In this document: positions 25,963-32,225 of the stretch, one piece after another
Position numbering within the stretch: position 1 is the stretch's first letter
How the letters are laid out: the number at the start of each line of letters is the position of its first letter
DNA from: a virus
DNA: 55,741 bases
Virus record (IMG/VR): IMGVR_UViG_3300012919_000008
Location: 1 to 55,741 of that record
Direction: 5' to 3' (one strand)
Notes under the pieces: generated by a model
Told to the model about the DNA's origin: nothing
What the model saw: the letters and a program-made list of their open reading frames with translations, nothing else
Database searches by the model: none
Made by a program: the position numbers and the translations under genes

Positions 25963-25992
25963 TTGACTGTATCCCATGCTCTAAGCTACTAT
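25963..25992 (+). promoter_or_regulatory. Possible second early promoter, TTGACT-N18-TACTAT
   Basis: TTGACT (25963-25968) shares the -35 of the first early promoter and is followed 18 bases on by TACTAT, a weaker -10. It is placed after the terminator and before the run of small early genes that starts at 26091, where a new promoter is needed. The 23-base repeat and a palindrome lie downstream in the leader. Confidence 0.45.
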
Positions 25993-26017
25993 AGGTATAG
26001 TTAGAAATCACTTATTG

Positions 26018-26040
26018 ATTTCGGCTGCAGTAGCTTAAAC
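26018..26040 (+). repeat. 23-base direct repeat, copy 2
   Basis: Identical to 25088-25110. It is followed at once by GATCACTT and then by palindrome copy 2, so the order of elements differs from copy 1, where the palindrome precedes the repeat. Confidence 0.7.
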
Positions 26041-26049
26041 GATCACTTA

Positions 26050-26066
26050 GGTGGGACTGTCCCACC
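26050..26066. promoter_or_regulatory. Palindrome GGTGGGACTGTCCCACC, copy 2
   Basis: A perfect 17-base inverted repeat identical to copy 1. It lies 24 bases before the ATG at 26091, in the leader of the second early unit. It could act as DNA operator or as an RNA hairpin close to the ribosome site. Confidence 0.65.
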
Positions 26067-26090
26067 GATTACTTGAAAGGTTTTTACTCT

Positions 26091-26309
26091 ATGAAATACA
26101 AAAGAATTGTAGAAAAATCGAGTGACAAATTGTCGAGTTGGTATCCAAAACAAGTTGGACGAGTTGTTGACGACATGTCGCTAATGACGAACCGACAATT
26201 TGACGAGATGTTTAGACGAGTATCGCATAAACCTAGACGAGTTGACACGAAGCTAAATGCAATGCTATCCATAATCAGACAACAACAAGGAAGGACGAGT
26301 ACTAAATGA
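26091..26309 (+). CDS. Small basic early protein, unknown function
   Basis: A 72-residue basic protein from the ATG at 26091; an in-frame TTG at 26073 is unlikely because it lies before the GAAAGG site. It contains KRIVEKSSDKLSSWYPKQVG and DTKLNAMLSIIRQQQG, probably helical. It opens the cluster of small early genes behind the repeat and palindrome and overlaps the next gene as ATGA. No family is recognised. Confidence 0.65.
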   Translation: MKYKRIVEKSSDKLSSWYPKQVGRVVDDMSLMTNRQFDEMFRRVSHKPRRVDTKLNAMLSIIRQQQGRTSTK

Positions 26310-26608
26310 CAAAACACGTTTTGCTTCACGATGACTACGTGAAACGCAAGAAACAGTTTGAGGAAAAAGGTAGAACTGCTTACCTTGCAAGTGACGTCGA
26401 AAATTTTGCCAGCCTTACAGCAGAGTTTATGGCGTTTGTCGATACATACATTGACGGCATAACCGACAAGTATTTGAAACGAGATCGTCTGTTTTGTAAG
26501 ACGCTTGTCACACAAAGACAAATCATTAAAGACTACGAAAGTTTTATTGATGACATAAAGCAAAGGGTGGACGATAACTTTGCCGAAGTAGCGAGAGGAG
26601 GTGACTAA
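26306..26608 (+). CDS. Small early protein, unknown function
   Basis: A 100-residue charged, helical protein, for example LTAEFMAFVDTYIDGITDKY and QIIKDYESFIDDIKQRVDD. It overlaps the previous gene by four bases (ATGA), indicating coupled translation. The next small gene starts directly at its end. I do not recognise a family or motif. Confidence 0.65.
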   Translation: MTKHVLLHDDYVKRKKQFEEKGRTAYLASDVENFASLTAEFMAFVDTYIDGITDKYLKRDRLFCKTLVTQRQIIKDYESFIDDIKQRVDDNFAEVARGGD

Positions 26609-26767
26609 ATGACAATGGACATAGTGACGAGAGGTGACGACGAGAAGATTGCGTACCTCGAAATGGAGAACTTAGCAGTGATGCGTGACAATCGTATCCT
26701 TGCCAATCTGATACTCAAACAAGAGAAGTTAATTGAAAGGTTAAAGAGAAAGGCGATAGAGATATGA
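26609..26767 (+). CDS. 52-residue early protein, unknown function
   Basis: A short gene with ATG at 26609, 8 bases after an AGGAGG ribosome site in the previous gene. The product is MTMDIVTRGDDEK followed by a helical, charged part with EMENLAVMRDNRILANLILK and ends KRKAIEI. Its stop overlaps the next start as ATGA. Coupling on both sides supports it. Confidence 0.6.
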   Translation: MTMDIVTRGDDEKIAYLEMENLAVMRDNRILANLILKQEKLIERLKRKAIEI

Positions 26768-26922
26768 ATCAAGTTGATAAATTCTTTAATGACTTTGTTA
26801 TGCTTCACAATGCCATGCAAGCCAAGACAGAGCAGGACACTAGACGCACAAAGTTAGAGGAGATCGACAGGACATGGGCAGCCATACAAGCCATTGACAC
26901 AAGTGGGACTGTCCCACGATGA
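26764..26922 (+). CDS. 52-residue early protein whose end encodes a palindrome
   Basis: It starts ATGA-coupled to the previous gene. The product opens MNQVDKFFNDFVMLHNAM and has a helical middle QDTRRTKLEEIDRTWAAIQ. The last residues TSGTVPR are encoded by palindrome copy 3, so the regulatory-like site is inside the coding sequence. It is coupled to a membrane peptide that starts at 26919. Unknown function. Confidence 0.6.
   Translation: MNQVDKFFNDFVMLHNAMQAKTEQDTRRTKLEEIDRTWAAIQAIDTSGTVPR
26903..26917. promoter_or_regulatory. Palindrome GTGGGACTGTCCCAC, copy 3, inside a gene end
   Basis: The 15-base core of the early palindrome, within the last codons of the gene at 26764-26922 and one base before the ATG of the next. 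Its preservation inside coding sequence argues that the site itself is selected. Confidence 0.55.
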
Positions 26923-27008
26923 CAGCACTTGACGAACTGACGATTGTCGCACTATGCTTTGTCATAGTAGTGATTGGTTTATATTGTTTTCAACGAGGAG
27001 ATTTATGA
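26919..27008 (+). CDS. 29-residue single-TM peptide
   Basis: ATG at 26919 overlaps the previous stop as ATGA. The product, MTALDEL then IVALCFVIVVIGLYCF and QRGDL, is a single membrane helix with an acidic start. It ends just before the next gene's start. There is no separate ribosome site, so it would depend on coupling. Small early membrane peptides are common in phages. Confidence 0.45.
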   Translation: MTALDELTIVALCFVIVVIGLYCFQRGDL

Positions 27009-27009
27009 C

Positions 27010-27735
27010 ATGCCATATCGAGGTAAATTAATTGCTAGTGGTGCAGATGCCAAGACCATCAAAGGTAATGGAGAGAAGTATGAGACAGCCATTATGTACC
27101 TCATGCCTGACGACATCCTGTGTCCTTGGTCAAAACGTGCCAAGTGCAAAGACCCATGCCTAGTGTCAGCAGGTCGAGGTAAATTTAGCAATGTCGAACA
27201 GGCACGTATACGTAAGTCTAACTTATATCACAATGACAGGGACACGTTCATGGACATGTTGCAAACAGACATCCACAAGTTTCGTAGCTACTGTCACAAA
27301 CGAGACATACAACCTTGCGTCAGGCCTAATGGCACTAGTGACATACCCTTTGAGCGAGTGCCTGTTGGCAACAAGACCATCATGGAAGAGTTCGATGACG
27401 TAATCTTTTATGACTACACCAAGACGGTTAATCGTGTGTACAAAGATCCGTATCCACTGACGCTATCCTACAGTGGTGCTGACCCTGTGTATCAGTCCAA
27501 GGTAGAGAAAGCTATGCGGGAATTACCAGACGTAAACGTGGCAGTTGTGTTCAGGACACAGCAGATGTTGCATGACGCAATGGACTATGGTTTTATGGGC
27601 AGAGAGGTAATACATGCAGACAAAGACGATATGAGATTCCTAGATCCCAAGGGTACAATAGCAGGACTAGTAGCCAAGGGATCAGCTAAGACAGACACAT
27701 CAGGTTTTGTAGTTGACTACGACAGGAGGAACTAA
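27010..27735 (+). CDS. Conserved phage Cys-rich protein with RxNGTSD motif, unknown function
   Basis: A 241-residue protein from the ATG at 27010, with CGAGGAG upstream; in-frame upstream codons to 26974 lie inside the TM peptide. It has a Cys cluster (CPWSKRAKCKDPC), then RPNGTSDIPFE, IFYDYTK, a segment LTLSYSG, VAVVFR, and the end GLVAKGSAKTDTSGFVVDYD. This order matches a phage family related to mycobacteriophage gp88-like proteins, with unknown activity. Cys residues may bind metal or an Fe-S cluster. I am fairly sure of the family resemblance, but not of function. Confidence 0.7.
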   Translation: MPYRGKLIASGADAKTIKGNGEKYETAIMYLMPDDILCPWSKRAKCKDPCLVSAGRGKFSNVEQARIRKSNLYHNDRDTFMDMLQTDIHKFRSYCHKRDIQPCVRPNGTSDIPFERVPVGNKTIMEEFDDVIFYDYTKTVNRVYKDPYPLTLSYSGADPVYQSKVEKAMRELPDVNVAVVFRTQQMLHDAMDYGFMGREVIHADKDDMRFLDPKGTIAGLVAKGSAKTDTSGFVVDYDRRN

Positions 27736-27915
27736 ATGGTAAAAATACCTGACGATATGGATGTACCACGTATCCGTAGAGATACGAATAACCTTGATAA
27801 TGTAATGTGGTTAGTACGCAATTTGTCTGTGAGAAACAGTCAACACCCTGAGTTTAAAAACGTATTCTCACAGGTGTTAAAGCTAAAAGCGAAACATTGG
27901 GAGAAACTAAGATGA
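27736..27915 (+). CDS. 59-residue basic protein, unknown function
   Basis: It starts with ATG at 27736, directly after the previous stop, with AGGAGG 6 bases upstream. The product contains MVKIPDDMDVPRIRRDTNN and LVRNLSVRNSQHPEFKN, ending in a basic helix LKAKHWEKLR. It overlaps the methyltransferase start as ATGA, so it may regulate or partner it; this is only suggested by coupling. Confidence 0.6.
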   Translation: MVKIPDDMDVPRIRRDTNNLDNVMWLVRNLSVRNSQHPEFKNVFSQVLKLKAKHWEKLR

Positions 27916-28847
27916 TCAACACAGTATTTTCAGCATGTGATGGTGGCTCTATGCTACAGGAAGCTATGGTTAGGGCAGGTGTATTATCACCTGTCTACAG
28001 ATACTATGCCAGTGAGATAGACAAGTATCCTATCAAAGTGACACAGGCTAATTGGCCTGATACCCAACAGGTAGGTGACATACACAATGTAGACCTACAC
28101 ACATTCAACGGTGATCCTATTGACTTCATGGCAGGTGGGTTTCCTTGCCCCTCATTTTCAGTGGCAGGTAAAGGCAAGGGCTTTGACGATCCTAGAGGAC
28201 AAATCTTTTGGGAGATCGTGCGTTTGAAAGAGGCACTCAAACCCAAGTGGTTTCTGTTTGAGAACGTGCCTATGAAGCAGGAGTATCAGGACGTTATCAA
28301 CAAGCATCTAGGTGTGGAACCTATCGAGATTAATAGTAGCCTTGTGTCGGCACAGAACAGACGTAGACTATACTGGACTAACATACCACAGTCAGGTCTA
28401 CCAGAGGACAAAGGCATCATGCTCAAGGACATACTAGAGGATGGTTATGTGGACAGAGATAAGTCCCATTGCCTAGATGCTAACTACTGGAAGGGTGGTA
28501 ATCTTAAGACATACTTTGAGAAGCACAGACGACAGCTAGTATTTAGTAAGGATCAGATGTGTCACGTTGGTGACGCTGACCTCAACGGACATGGCTATCT
28601 TAAACGTGTCTACCATTCGTCAGGGAAAGCTCCAACCCTGACAAGTAACGGTGGTGGCAATCGTGAGCCAAAGGTTTATGTCGAGCCAATGAAGTATCGT
28701 AAGCTGACACCTCTGGAATGTGAGAGATTGCAGACACTGCCAGACAACTACACCAACCATGTATCTAACACTCAAAGATACAAAGTATGCGGTAATGGAT
28801 TTACCGTAGACGTTATTGCCCACATACTGAAAGGACTAAAGATATGA
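27912..28847 (+). CDS. DNA (cytosine-5) methyltransferase
   Basis: A 311-residue C5-methyltransferase from the ATG at 27912. Motif I is FSACDGGSML, the catalytic Pro-Cys of motif IV is in GGFPCPSFS (C79), motif VI is ENV (117-119), motif VIII is QNRRRLYW (148-155), motif IX LTPLECERLQTLPDNY and motif X KVCGNGFTVDVIAHIL. It transfers methyl from AdoMet to cytosine in DNA. The target-recognition region (about 170-260) is short. No restriction endonuclease is nearby, so self-protection against host enzymes is more likely than a restriction system. Confidence 0.92.
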   Translation: MINTVFSACDGGSMLQEAMVRAGVLSPVYRYYASEIDKYPIKVTQANWPDTQQVGDIHNVDLHTFNGDPIDFMAGGFPCPSFSVAGKGKGFDDPRGQIFWEIVRLKEALKPKWFLFENVPMKQEYQDVINKHLGVEPIEINSSLVSAQNRRRLYWTNIPQSGLPEDKGIMLKDILEDGYVDRDKSHCLDANYWKGGNLKTYFEKHRRQLVFSKDQMCHVGDADLNGHGYLKRVYHSSGKAPTLTSNGGGNREPKVYVEPMKYRKLTPLECERLQTLPDNYTNHVSNTQRYKVCGNGFTVDVIAHILKGLKI

Positions 28848-29191
28848 GTACAGACTACAGAGTTGAAATGCAGCAGGAAGAAAAGCTAAGAGAAATAATG
28901 GAGAAACAGGTTGATGCACTAGTTAAGGTGAGTATTCCAGAAGAGGATGCTTACGAAATGTTAGAGGCTTGGCATCTAAAAAATGGATATCCATTTATAA
29001 AAACTGATCTTAAAGTGTATGATGTAGTTAAGCTATGGGAGGAGCAGACAGGCAGGACTATACCCACAGATATTGTAGACGCTATGAAGTTTCTGCAATG
29101 GCAGGGACGCAATGGTGACACACGTAAGTTCAAGGACAGGAGCATAATACAAGTGCTCAGATATTTTATTAAATACTATGAGGAGAAGTAA
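28844..29191 (+). CDS. Early protein of unknown function
   Basis: A 115-residue charged, helical protein, with regions EEKLREIMEKQVDALVKVSI and DAMKFLQWQGRNGDTRKFKD. It overlaps the methyltransferase end as ATGA and is followed by another small gene 1 base later. Translational coupling suggests joint expression with the methyltransferase. No known motif. Confidence 0.65.
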   Translation: MSTDYRVEMQQEEKLREIMEKQVDALVKVSIPEEDAYEMLEAWHLKNGYPFIKTDLKVYDVVKLWEEQTGRTIPTDIVDAMKFLQWQGRNGDTRKFKDRSIIQVLRYFIKYYEEK

Positions 29192-29192
29192 T

Positions 29193-29411
29193 ATGGACCA
29201 TGATTTGTTTCAAGAGTGGTTAGACAATTGTCCTGCGGAGATCAAGTCATATAATGTACATGGAGATATAGTAGTGGCAACATTCCATGTGCCATCTGAG
29301 CATGACCCCAATGCCTATGATCATGGCAGAGAGATGCAGGACGAACCTGAACAGTATGAGAGTGATCACAGTGTAAGGTCATACATTTATGGAGATGGGA
29401 GAATGCAATGA
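29193..29411 (+). CDS. Small acidic early protein, unknown function
   Basis: A 72-residue acidic protein from the ATG at 29193, chosen over an ATG at 29178 because AGGAG lies 7 bases before it. Features include MDHDLFQEWLDNCPAEIKSY and a His/Asp-rich middle. It overlaps the next gene as ATGA. Its acidity, as for DNA-mimic proteins, is worth noting but not proof. Confidence 0.6.
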   Translation: MDHDLFQEWLDNCPAEIKSYNVHGDIVVATFHVPSEHDPNAYDHGREMQDEPEQYESDHSVRSYIYGDGRMQ

Positions 29412-29611
29412 GTATCGACAGTGTATATCACATATTGGTGCAGGACTTCATAGGCAGGGACATATATGTTCCTTGGAGAACTACACCACACGAAAAACAC
29501 GTGGAAGAACACCACTATCCATCTGCTAAAAAGGCAGACAACCTAGTACCCACCAGACCAGCACCACCGATAGACACTAATCGTGGCACTAACTTGGACA
29601 TACTGGCATAA
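29408..29611 (+). CDS. Small early protein, unknown function
   Basis: A 67-residue protein that opens MSIDSVYHILVQDFIGRDIY and ends in a Pro-rich, extended part (VPTRPAPPIDTNRGTN). It is ATGA-coupled to the previous gene. The second half looks disordered. No motif recognised. Confidence 0.6.
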   Translation: MSIDSVYHILVQDFIGRDIYVPWRTTPHEKHVEEHHYPSAKKADNLVPTRPAPPIDTNRGTNLDILA

Positions 29612-29629
29612 TCATAAAGGAGAAAACAA

Positions 29630-29905
29630 ATGCCTAGAACTAACTTTGGAAAAACAAGAACCCATGACAACCCATATGCTATCTACTCAGATGGTAGAGG
29701 TTGGGAGTGGAGAGTGTTGAAGACCTACAAACATTCATCTGCTGAAAAGAATGACGGCTTTGCTAGATGGTATGTGTCAGCCACATCTCCCCTGATGCAC
29801 AAAGGATCTTACGAGTATGGTGACACATATTGCAGAGACATAAAGGATAACTTCTTAGTGAAGTTAGTATCTGCTGACGAAGAGTGGATGAAAGAGTATG
29901 GTTGA
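29630..29905 (+). CDS. Conserved small phage protein, unknown function
   Basis: A 91-residue protein with a strong ribosome site (AAAGGAG) 8 bases before its ATG. Its sequence contains HDNPYAIYSDGRGWEWRVLK, then FARWYVSATSP and YGDTYCRDI, a compact beta-type pattern seen in small proteins of other marine phages. It is the last gene before palindrome copy 4 and a probable promoter. Activity unknown. Confidence 0.68.
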   Translation: MPRTNFGKTRTHDNPYAIYSDGRGWEWRVLKTYKHSSAEKNDGFARWYVSATSPLMHKGSYEYGDTYCRDIKDNFLVKLVSADEEWMKEYG

Positions 29906-29922
29906 GGTGGGACAGTCCCACC
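29906..29922. promoter_or_regulatory. Palindrome GGTGGGACAGTCCCACC, copy 4
   Basis: Begins at the base after the preceding gene's stop and has the central base A instead of T, so it equals the other copies read on the opposite strand. It sits 30 bases before an extended -10 promoter, a position that suits an activator or repressor. Confidence 0.65.
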
Positions 29923-29935
29923 ATTTAGGTTATAC

Positions 29936-29958
29936 TTGACACGACATACTGGTATAAT
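29936..29958 (+). promoter_or_regulatory. Probable promoter with extended -10 TGGTATAAT
   Basis: TATAAT (29953-29958) is a perfect -10 and is preceded by TGG, forming an extended -10 that does not need a good -35. A TTGACA at 29936-29941 is only 11 bases away, too close to be its usual partner. The site precedes the gene at 29997 in one of the few gaps of the early module. Confidence 0.6.
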
Positions 29959-29996
29959 GTACTGTATATCCAACTTAACCAAAAGGAGAGTCTGTT

Positions 29997-30245
29997 ATGA
30001 CAACAGCAAACAAAATACAAAAGCAATTAGAACTACGTGGACGTATACTTAACAGGGACTTTATCTTTAGGAAGCGAGTTAAGAAAAGGAGATGGGAGTT
30101 TGGTAAAGAACTCAAAGAGTTTAAGTCTTATCAGTTTGGCAAGTACTCTATCTATCTTTCCAAACAACCTATCGTGTTCTGGAACATGCAAGGGCTAGTG
30201 TCCACAACTAAGCGTGACTATTCTGTGCAGCCCATACTTAGATAA
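29997..30245 (+). CDS. Small basic protein, unknown function
   Basis: An 82-residue basic protein with AAAGGAG about 9 bases before its ATG. It contains KIQKQLELRGRILNRDFIFR, then KKRRWEFGKELKEFKSYQFG and a short C-terminal part. It is the first gene after the promoter at 29936-29958. Charge suggests nucleic-acid contact, without a recognisable domain. Confidence 0.65.
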   Translation: MTTANKIQKQLELRGRILNRDFIFRKRVKKRRWEFGKELKEFKSYQFGKYSIYLSKQPIVFWNMQGLVSTTKRDYSVQPILR

Positions 30246-30266
30246 CAGGACGAGAGGAGGTCTGTT

Positions 30267-30443
30267 GTGCGTATCAAACCAATCAATCCAGTTGCACGTG
30301 AGATGGCGTACAATAGACCTCGCACTCAAATTGTAAAACCCAAAAAGGGAAAGGGGTCATACAGCAGGAAGAGGAACAAACATAATGATGCAGTCACAGT
30401 TGACATTTCAAAAGATGCCAGCAAAAAAGGTGGCACTTACTAA
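30267..30443 (+). CDS. 58-residue basic protein, GTG start
   Basis: It starts with GTG at 30267, 6 bases after AGAGGAGG, one of the best ribosome sites in the region. The product opens MRIKPINPVAREMAYNRPRT, followed by a basic part KPKKGKGSYSRKRNK and the end SKKGGTY. Small proteins with an INPVAR opening and RxxQxVxPKKGKGSY run are frequent in phages. Function unknown. Confidence 0.65.
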   Translation: MRIKPINPVAREMAYNRPRTQIVKPKKGKGSYSRKRNKHNDAVTVDISKDASKKGGTY

Positions 30444-30534
30444 ACCAAAGAGAGGTGCATGGAAAGTAGAAAGGCGTAAGCAACGTAAGTTTAAATACAA
30501 CCAAAGGAGCATGGAATATTATGGTAGACACTGA
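30385..30534 (+). CDS. 49-residue basic protein overlapping its neighbours
   Basis: ATG at 30385 in another frame than the previous gene, overlapping it by 59 bases and the next gene by 14. AGGAAGAGG lies about 9 bases upstream. The product contains TFQKMPAKKVALTKPKRGAW and ends SMEYYGRH. Heavy overlap on both sides and high basic content make it less certain than its neighbours. Confidence 0.45.
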   Translation: MMQSQLTFQKMPAKKVALTKPKRGAWKVERRKQRKFKYNQRSMEYYGRH

Positions 30535-30787
30535 CATAGAGGACTTACTAAATTGGTGGTACAACAAGCCTGTCAATTGGGCTGGCACGTACAAGGAAGA
30601 CAGTGATGGTGTAGTCACACTCACTCTGTTTAAAAGACCAGCAGCGCGTAGCAAAGAGGAGAGTATAGATGACCAGCTGCAACGTGCTAGAGGTAGAGCA
30701 CCCAAGCAGGAGTATGGTGGGTACGATGGGCCTGACCCCACTACACATGGGGATTGGCAACACAATGGTAGGTGTACAGATTTTTGA
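30521..30787 (+). CDS. Small protein of unknown function
   Basis: An 88-residue acidic-to-neutral protein with Trp-rich start (LLNWWYNKPVNWAGTYKED) and a Gly/Asp-rich end. AAAGGAG lies about 12 bases before the ATG. It contains VVTLTLFKRPA, a short beta-like stretch. It precedes the SleB-type hydrolase by 12 bases. No family recognised. Confidence 0.62.
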   Translation: MVDTDIEDLLNWWYNKPVNWAGTYKEDSDGVVTLTLFKRPAARSKEESIDDQLQRARGRAPKQEYGGYDGPDPTTHGDWQHNGRCTDF

Positions 30788-30799
30788 GGGGGTGTATTT

Positions 30800-31237
30800 A
30801 TGTTAAGTGAAACCATACTTGCAGTAGGTGCTACGATCACGTGTCTTGCTCAGAACATTTACTTTGAGGCACGTGATCAACCTACCATAGGACAACGTGC
30901 AGTGGCAGAGGTGGTGTTGAACCGTGTGCATGATCCACGTTGGCCTGATACTGTGTGCGAGGTGATACGTGAAGGACCAACGTATAGTTGGAAGCAGGAC
31001 TACCCAATCAAACACAGGTGTCAGTTCAGTTGGTATTGTGATGGCCTATCAGATAAACCAAAGGACCAACGTGCGTGGTCAAAGGCTATTGCCATAGCAG
31101 AGGACGTATTCTTTTCATATGGCTTATCAATTAACACGGTGGACGGTGCTACCTTTTACCATGCCACTAACGTAGACCCGGAGTGGAGAAACGTAGAGTA
31201 CATAGTAACAATAGAAGATCATATATTTTATAGATAG
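30800..31237 (+). CDS. SleB-type cell wall hydrolase
   Basis: A 145-residue protein of the SleB/Hydrolase_2 family, which cuts peptidoglycan. It shows the catalytic-type Glu E23 in NIYFEARDQPTIGQ, then AVAEVVLNRV, WPDTVCEVI, CQFSWYCDG and ATFYHA. The first 18 residues are hydrophobic and may serve as signal or anchor. It lies in the early module on the plus strand, away from the late GH24 endolysin. It could be a virion-independent lysis helper, a cell wall remodeller, or a superinfection-related factor. The fold assignment is strong, the role is not. Confidence 0.85.
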   Translation: MLSETILAVGATITCLAQNIYFEARDQPTIGQRAVAEVVLNRVHDPRWPDTVCEVIREGPTYSWKQDYPIKHRCQFSWYCDGLSDKPKDQRAWSKAIAIAEDVFFSYGLSINTVDGATFYHATNVDPEWRNVEYIVTIEDHIFYR

Positions 31238-31246
31238 GATAATGAC

Positions 31247-31741
31247 ATGAATATATTTTTTATAGACAAAAATCCAATCAAAGCAGCTCGACAACTATGT
31301 GACAAGCATGTGGTCAAGATGGTATTGGAAACTGCTCAGATGTGTAGCACTGCATTACATGAGTGGTGCTTTGAGGATGAACCTATATTGAAAGAGATAT
31401 ATAAACCTGCATACAAAAATCATCCCATGACTGTATGGGTACGAGAGAATGATGCCAACATGACATGGGCTGTAGCACATGGTCTTGAGATAGGCAGAGA
31501 GTACACACGTAGATATGGCAAGCACCATAAGAGCACAGCTATAATGAAGAAGATAGCTGCATATATGTTTCACGATAACTTTGACGAGGACTTCAGGTTA
31601 CACACCACACCACCACAGTGTATGCCAGACCAGTTTAAGTGTGACGATTATGTAGAGGCGTATCGCAACTACTATCGCACAGATAAGGCACACATATTAC
31701 AATGGACAAACACACCACAACCTACATGGATTGCAGCTTGA
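31247..31741 (+). CDS. Conserved phage protein, CDKHVVKM family
   Basis: A 164-residue protein. It opens MNIFFIDKNPIKAARQLCDK and continues HVVKMVLETAQM, then KNHPMTVWVREN, YGKHHKST and MPDQFK, VEAYRNYYRTDKAHI, WTNTPQPTW. This conserved pattern with several His residues is seen in many bacteriophages. It is sometimes annotated as a DNA repair enzyme; I cannot confirm this from sequence. It starts 9 bases after the SleB-type gene. Confident as a gene, not as to function. Confidence 0.72.
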   Translation: MNIFFIDKNPIKAARQLCDKHVVKMVLETAQMCSTALHEWCFEDEPILKEIYKPAYKNHPMTVWVRENDANMTWAVAHGLEIGREYTRRYGKHHKSTAIMKKIAAYMFHDNFDEDFRLHTTPPQCMPDQFKCDDYVEAYRNYYRTDKAHILQWTNTPQPTWIAA

Positions 31742-31742
31742 C

Positions 31743-31811
31743 ATGGAATGGGAAATAATATATTTAATCATGATGATTGTTGCGACTAACATCATGGGCT
31801 TTGGAGACTAG
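31743..31811 (+). CDS. Possible 22-residue membrane peptide
   Basis: MEWEIIYLIMMIVATNIMGF then GD, one hydrophobic helix. It fills the gap between two genes and its ATG is one base after the preceding stop, but there is no ribosome site, and the next gene's site lies in its end. It may be noise. Confidence 0.3.
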   Translation: MEWEIIYLIMMIVATNIMGFGD

Positions 31812-31812
31812 T

Positions 31813-31974
31813 ATGATAGACAATTACTCTAGATTTTATAGACTGCCTAAGTATATACAGAAAGAGATAAAGTCTAAATATGATAAACCTTTTACTGTAG
31901 AGGCCATAGAATACGGCGAAAATTTATTTGAAGAACAAGTAGAAGAAGACATACAAACATTTCAAAACTATTAA
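31813..31974 (+). CDS. 53-residue protein of unknown function
   Basis: From the ATG at 31813, with TGGAG 6 bases upstream; the frame extends back to 31777 in codons that belong to the membrane peptide region. The product opens MIDNYSRFYRLPKYIQKEIK and ends in an acidic part EEQVEEDIQTFQ. No domain. Confidence 0.58.
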   Translation: MIDNYSRFYRLPKYIQKEIKSKYDKPFTVEAIEYGENLFEEQVEEDIQTFQNY

Positions 31975-31986
31975 AGGAGACTAACT

Positions 31987-32211
31987 ATGCCACAATACAA
32001 AGTACACCTATTGGTAGATCTTCTTGATTGTGAAGAACATGAGTTAGATAAGTTAATGTATGTGGTAAAAATATCACACGATATGGTAGAGCAACTGGAG
32101 TTGCACACGCCAGATAGTTTAGTAGCGTATGCGATAAATGACGCTGATCAAAATTATCCTGACGCTGATATATACTTGAATCATATAGAGGAAATACATT
32201 CAATACATTGA
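31987..32211 (+). CDS. Small acidic protein, unknown function
   Basis: A 74-residue acidic protein with AAAGGAG 7 bases before its ATG. It opens MPQYKVHLLVDLLDCEEHEL and ends in NYPDADIYLNHIEEIHSIH. The acidic character resembles DNA-mimic or inhibitor proteins of phages, but this is not decisive. Between two compact neighbours. Confidence 0.62.
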   Translation: MPQYKVHLLVDLLDCEEHELDKLMYVVKISHDMVEQLELHTPDSLVAYAINDADQNYPDADIYLNHIEEIHSIH

Positions 32212-32225
32212 GAAAGGAGACCAAT

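Noticed and set aside
24361-26090. Possible tRNA or CRISPR elements in the control region
   Set aside because: Hairpins are present, but no cloverleaf with a TTC loop and acceptor pairing; repeats are two copies only and not regularly spaced.
26084-26563. 159-codon minus frame opposite early genes
   Set aside because: Opposite to three ATGA-coupled plus genes, Cys/Phe-rich and without ribosome site.
27005-27030. ATG overlapping the stop of the 29-residue peptide
   Set aside because: It opens only nine codons; the in-frame ATG at 27010 starts the real gene.
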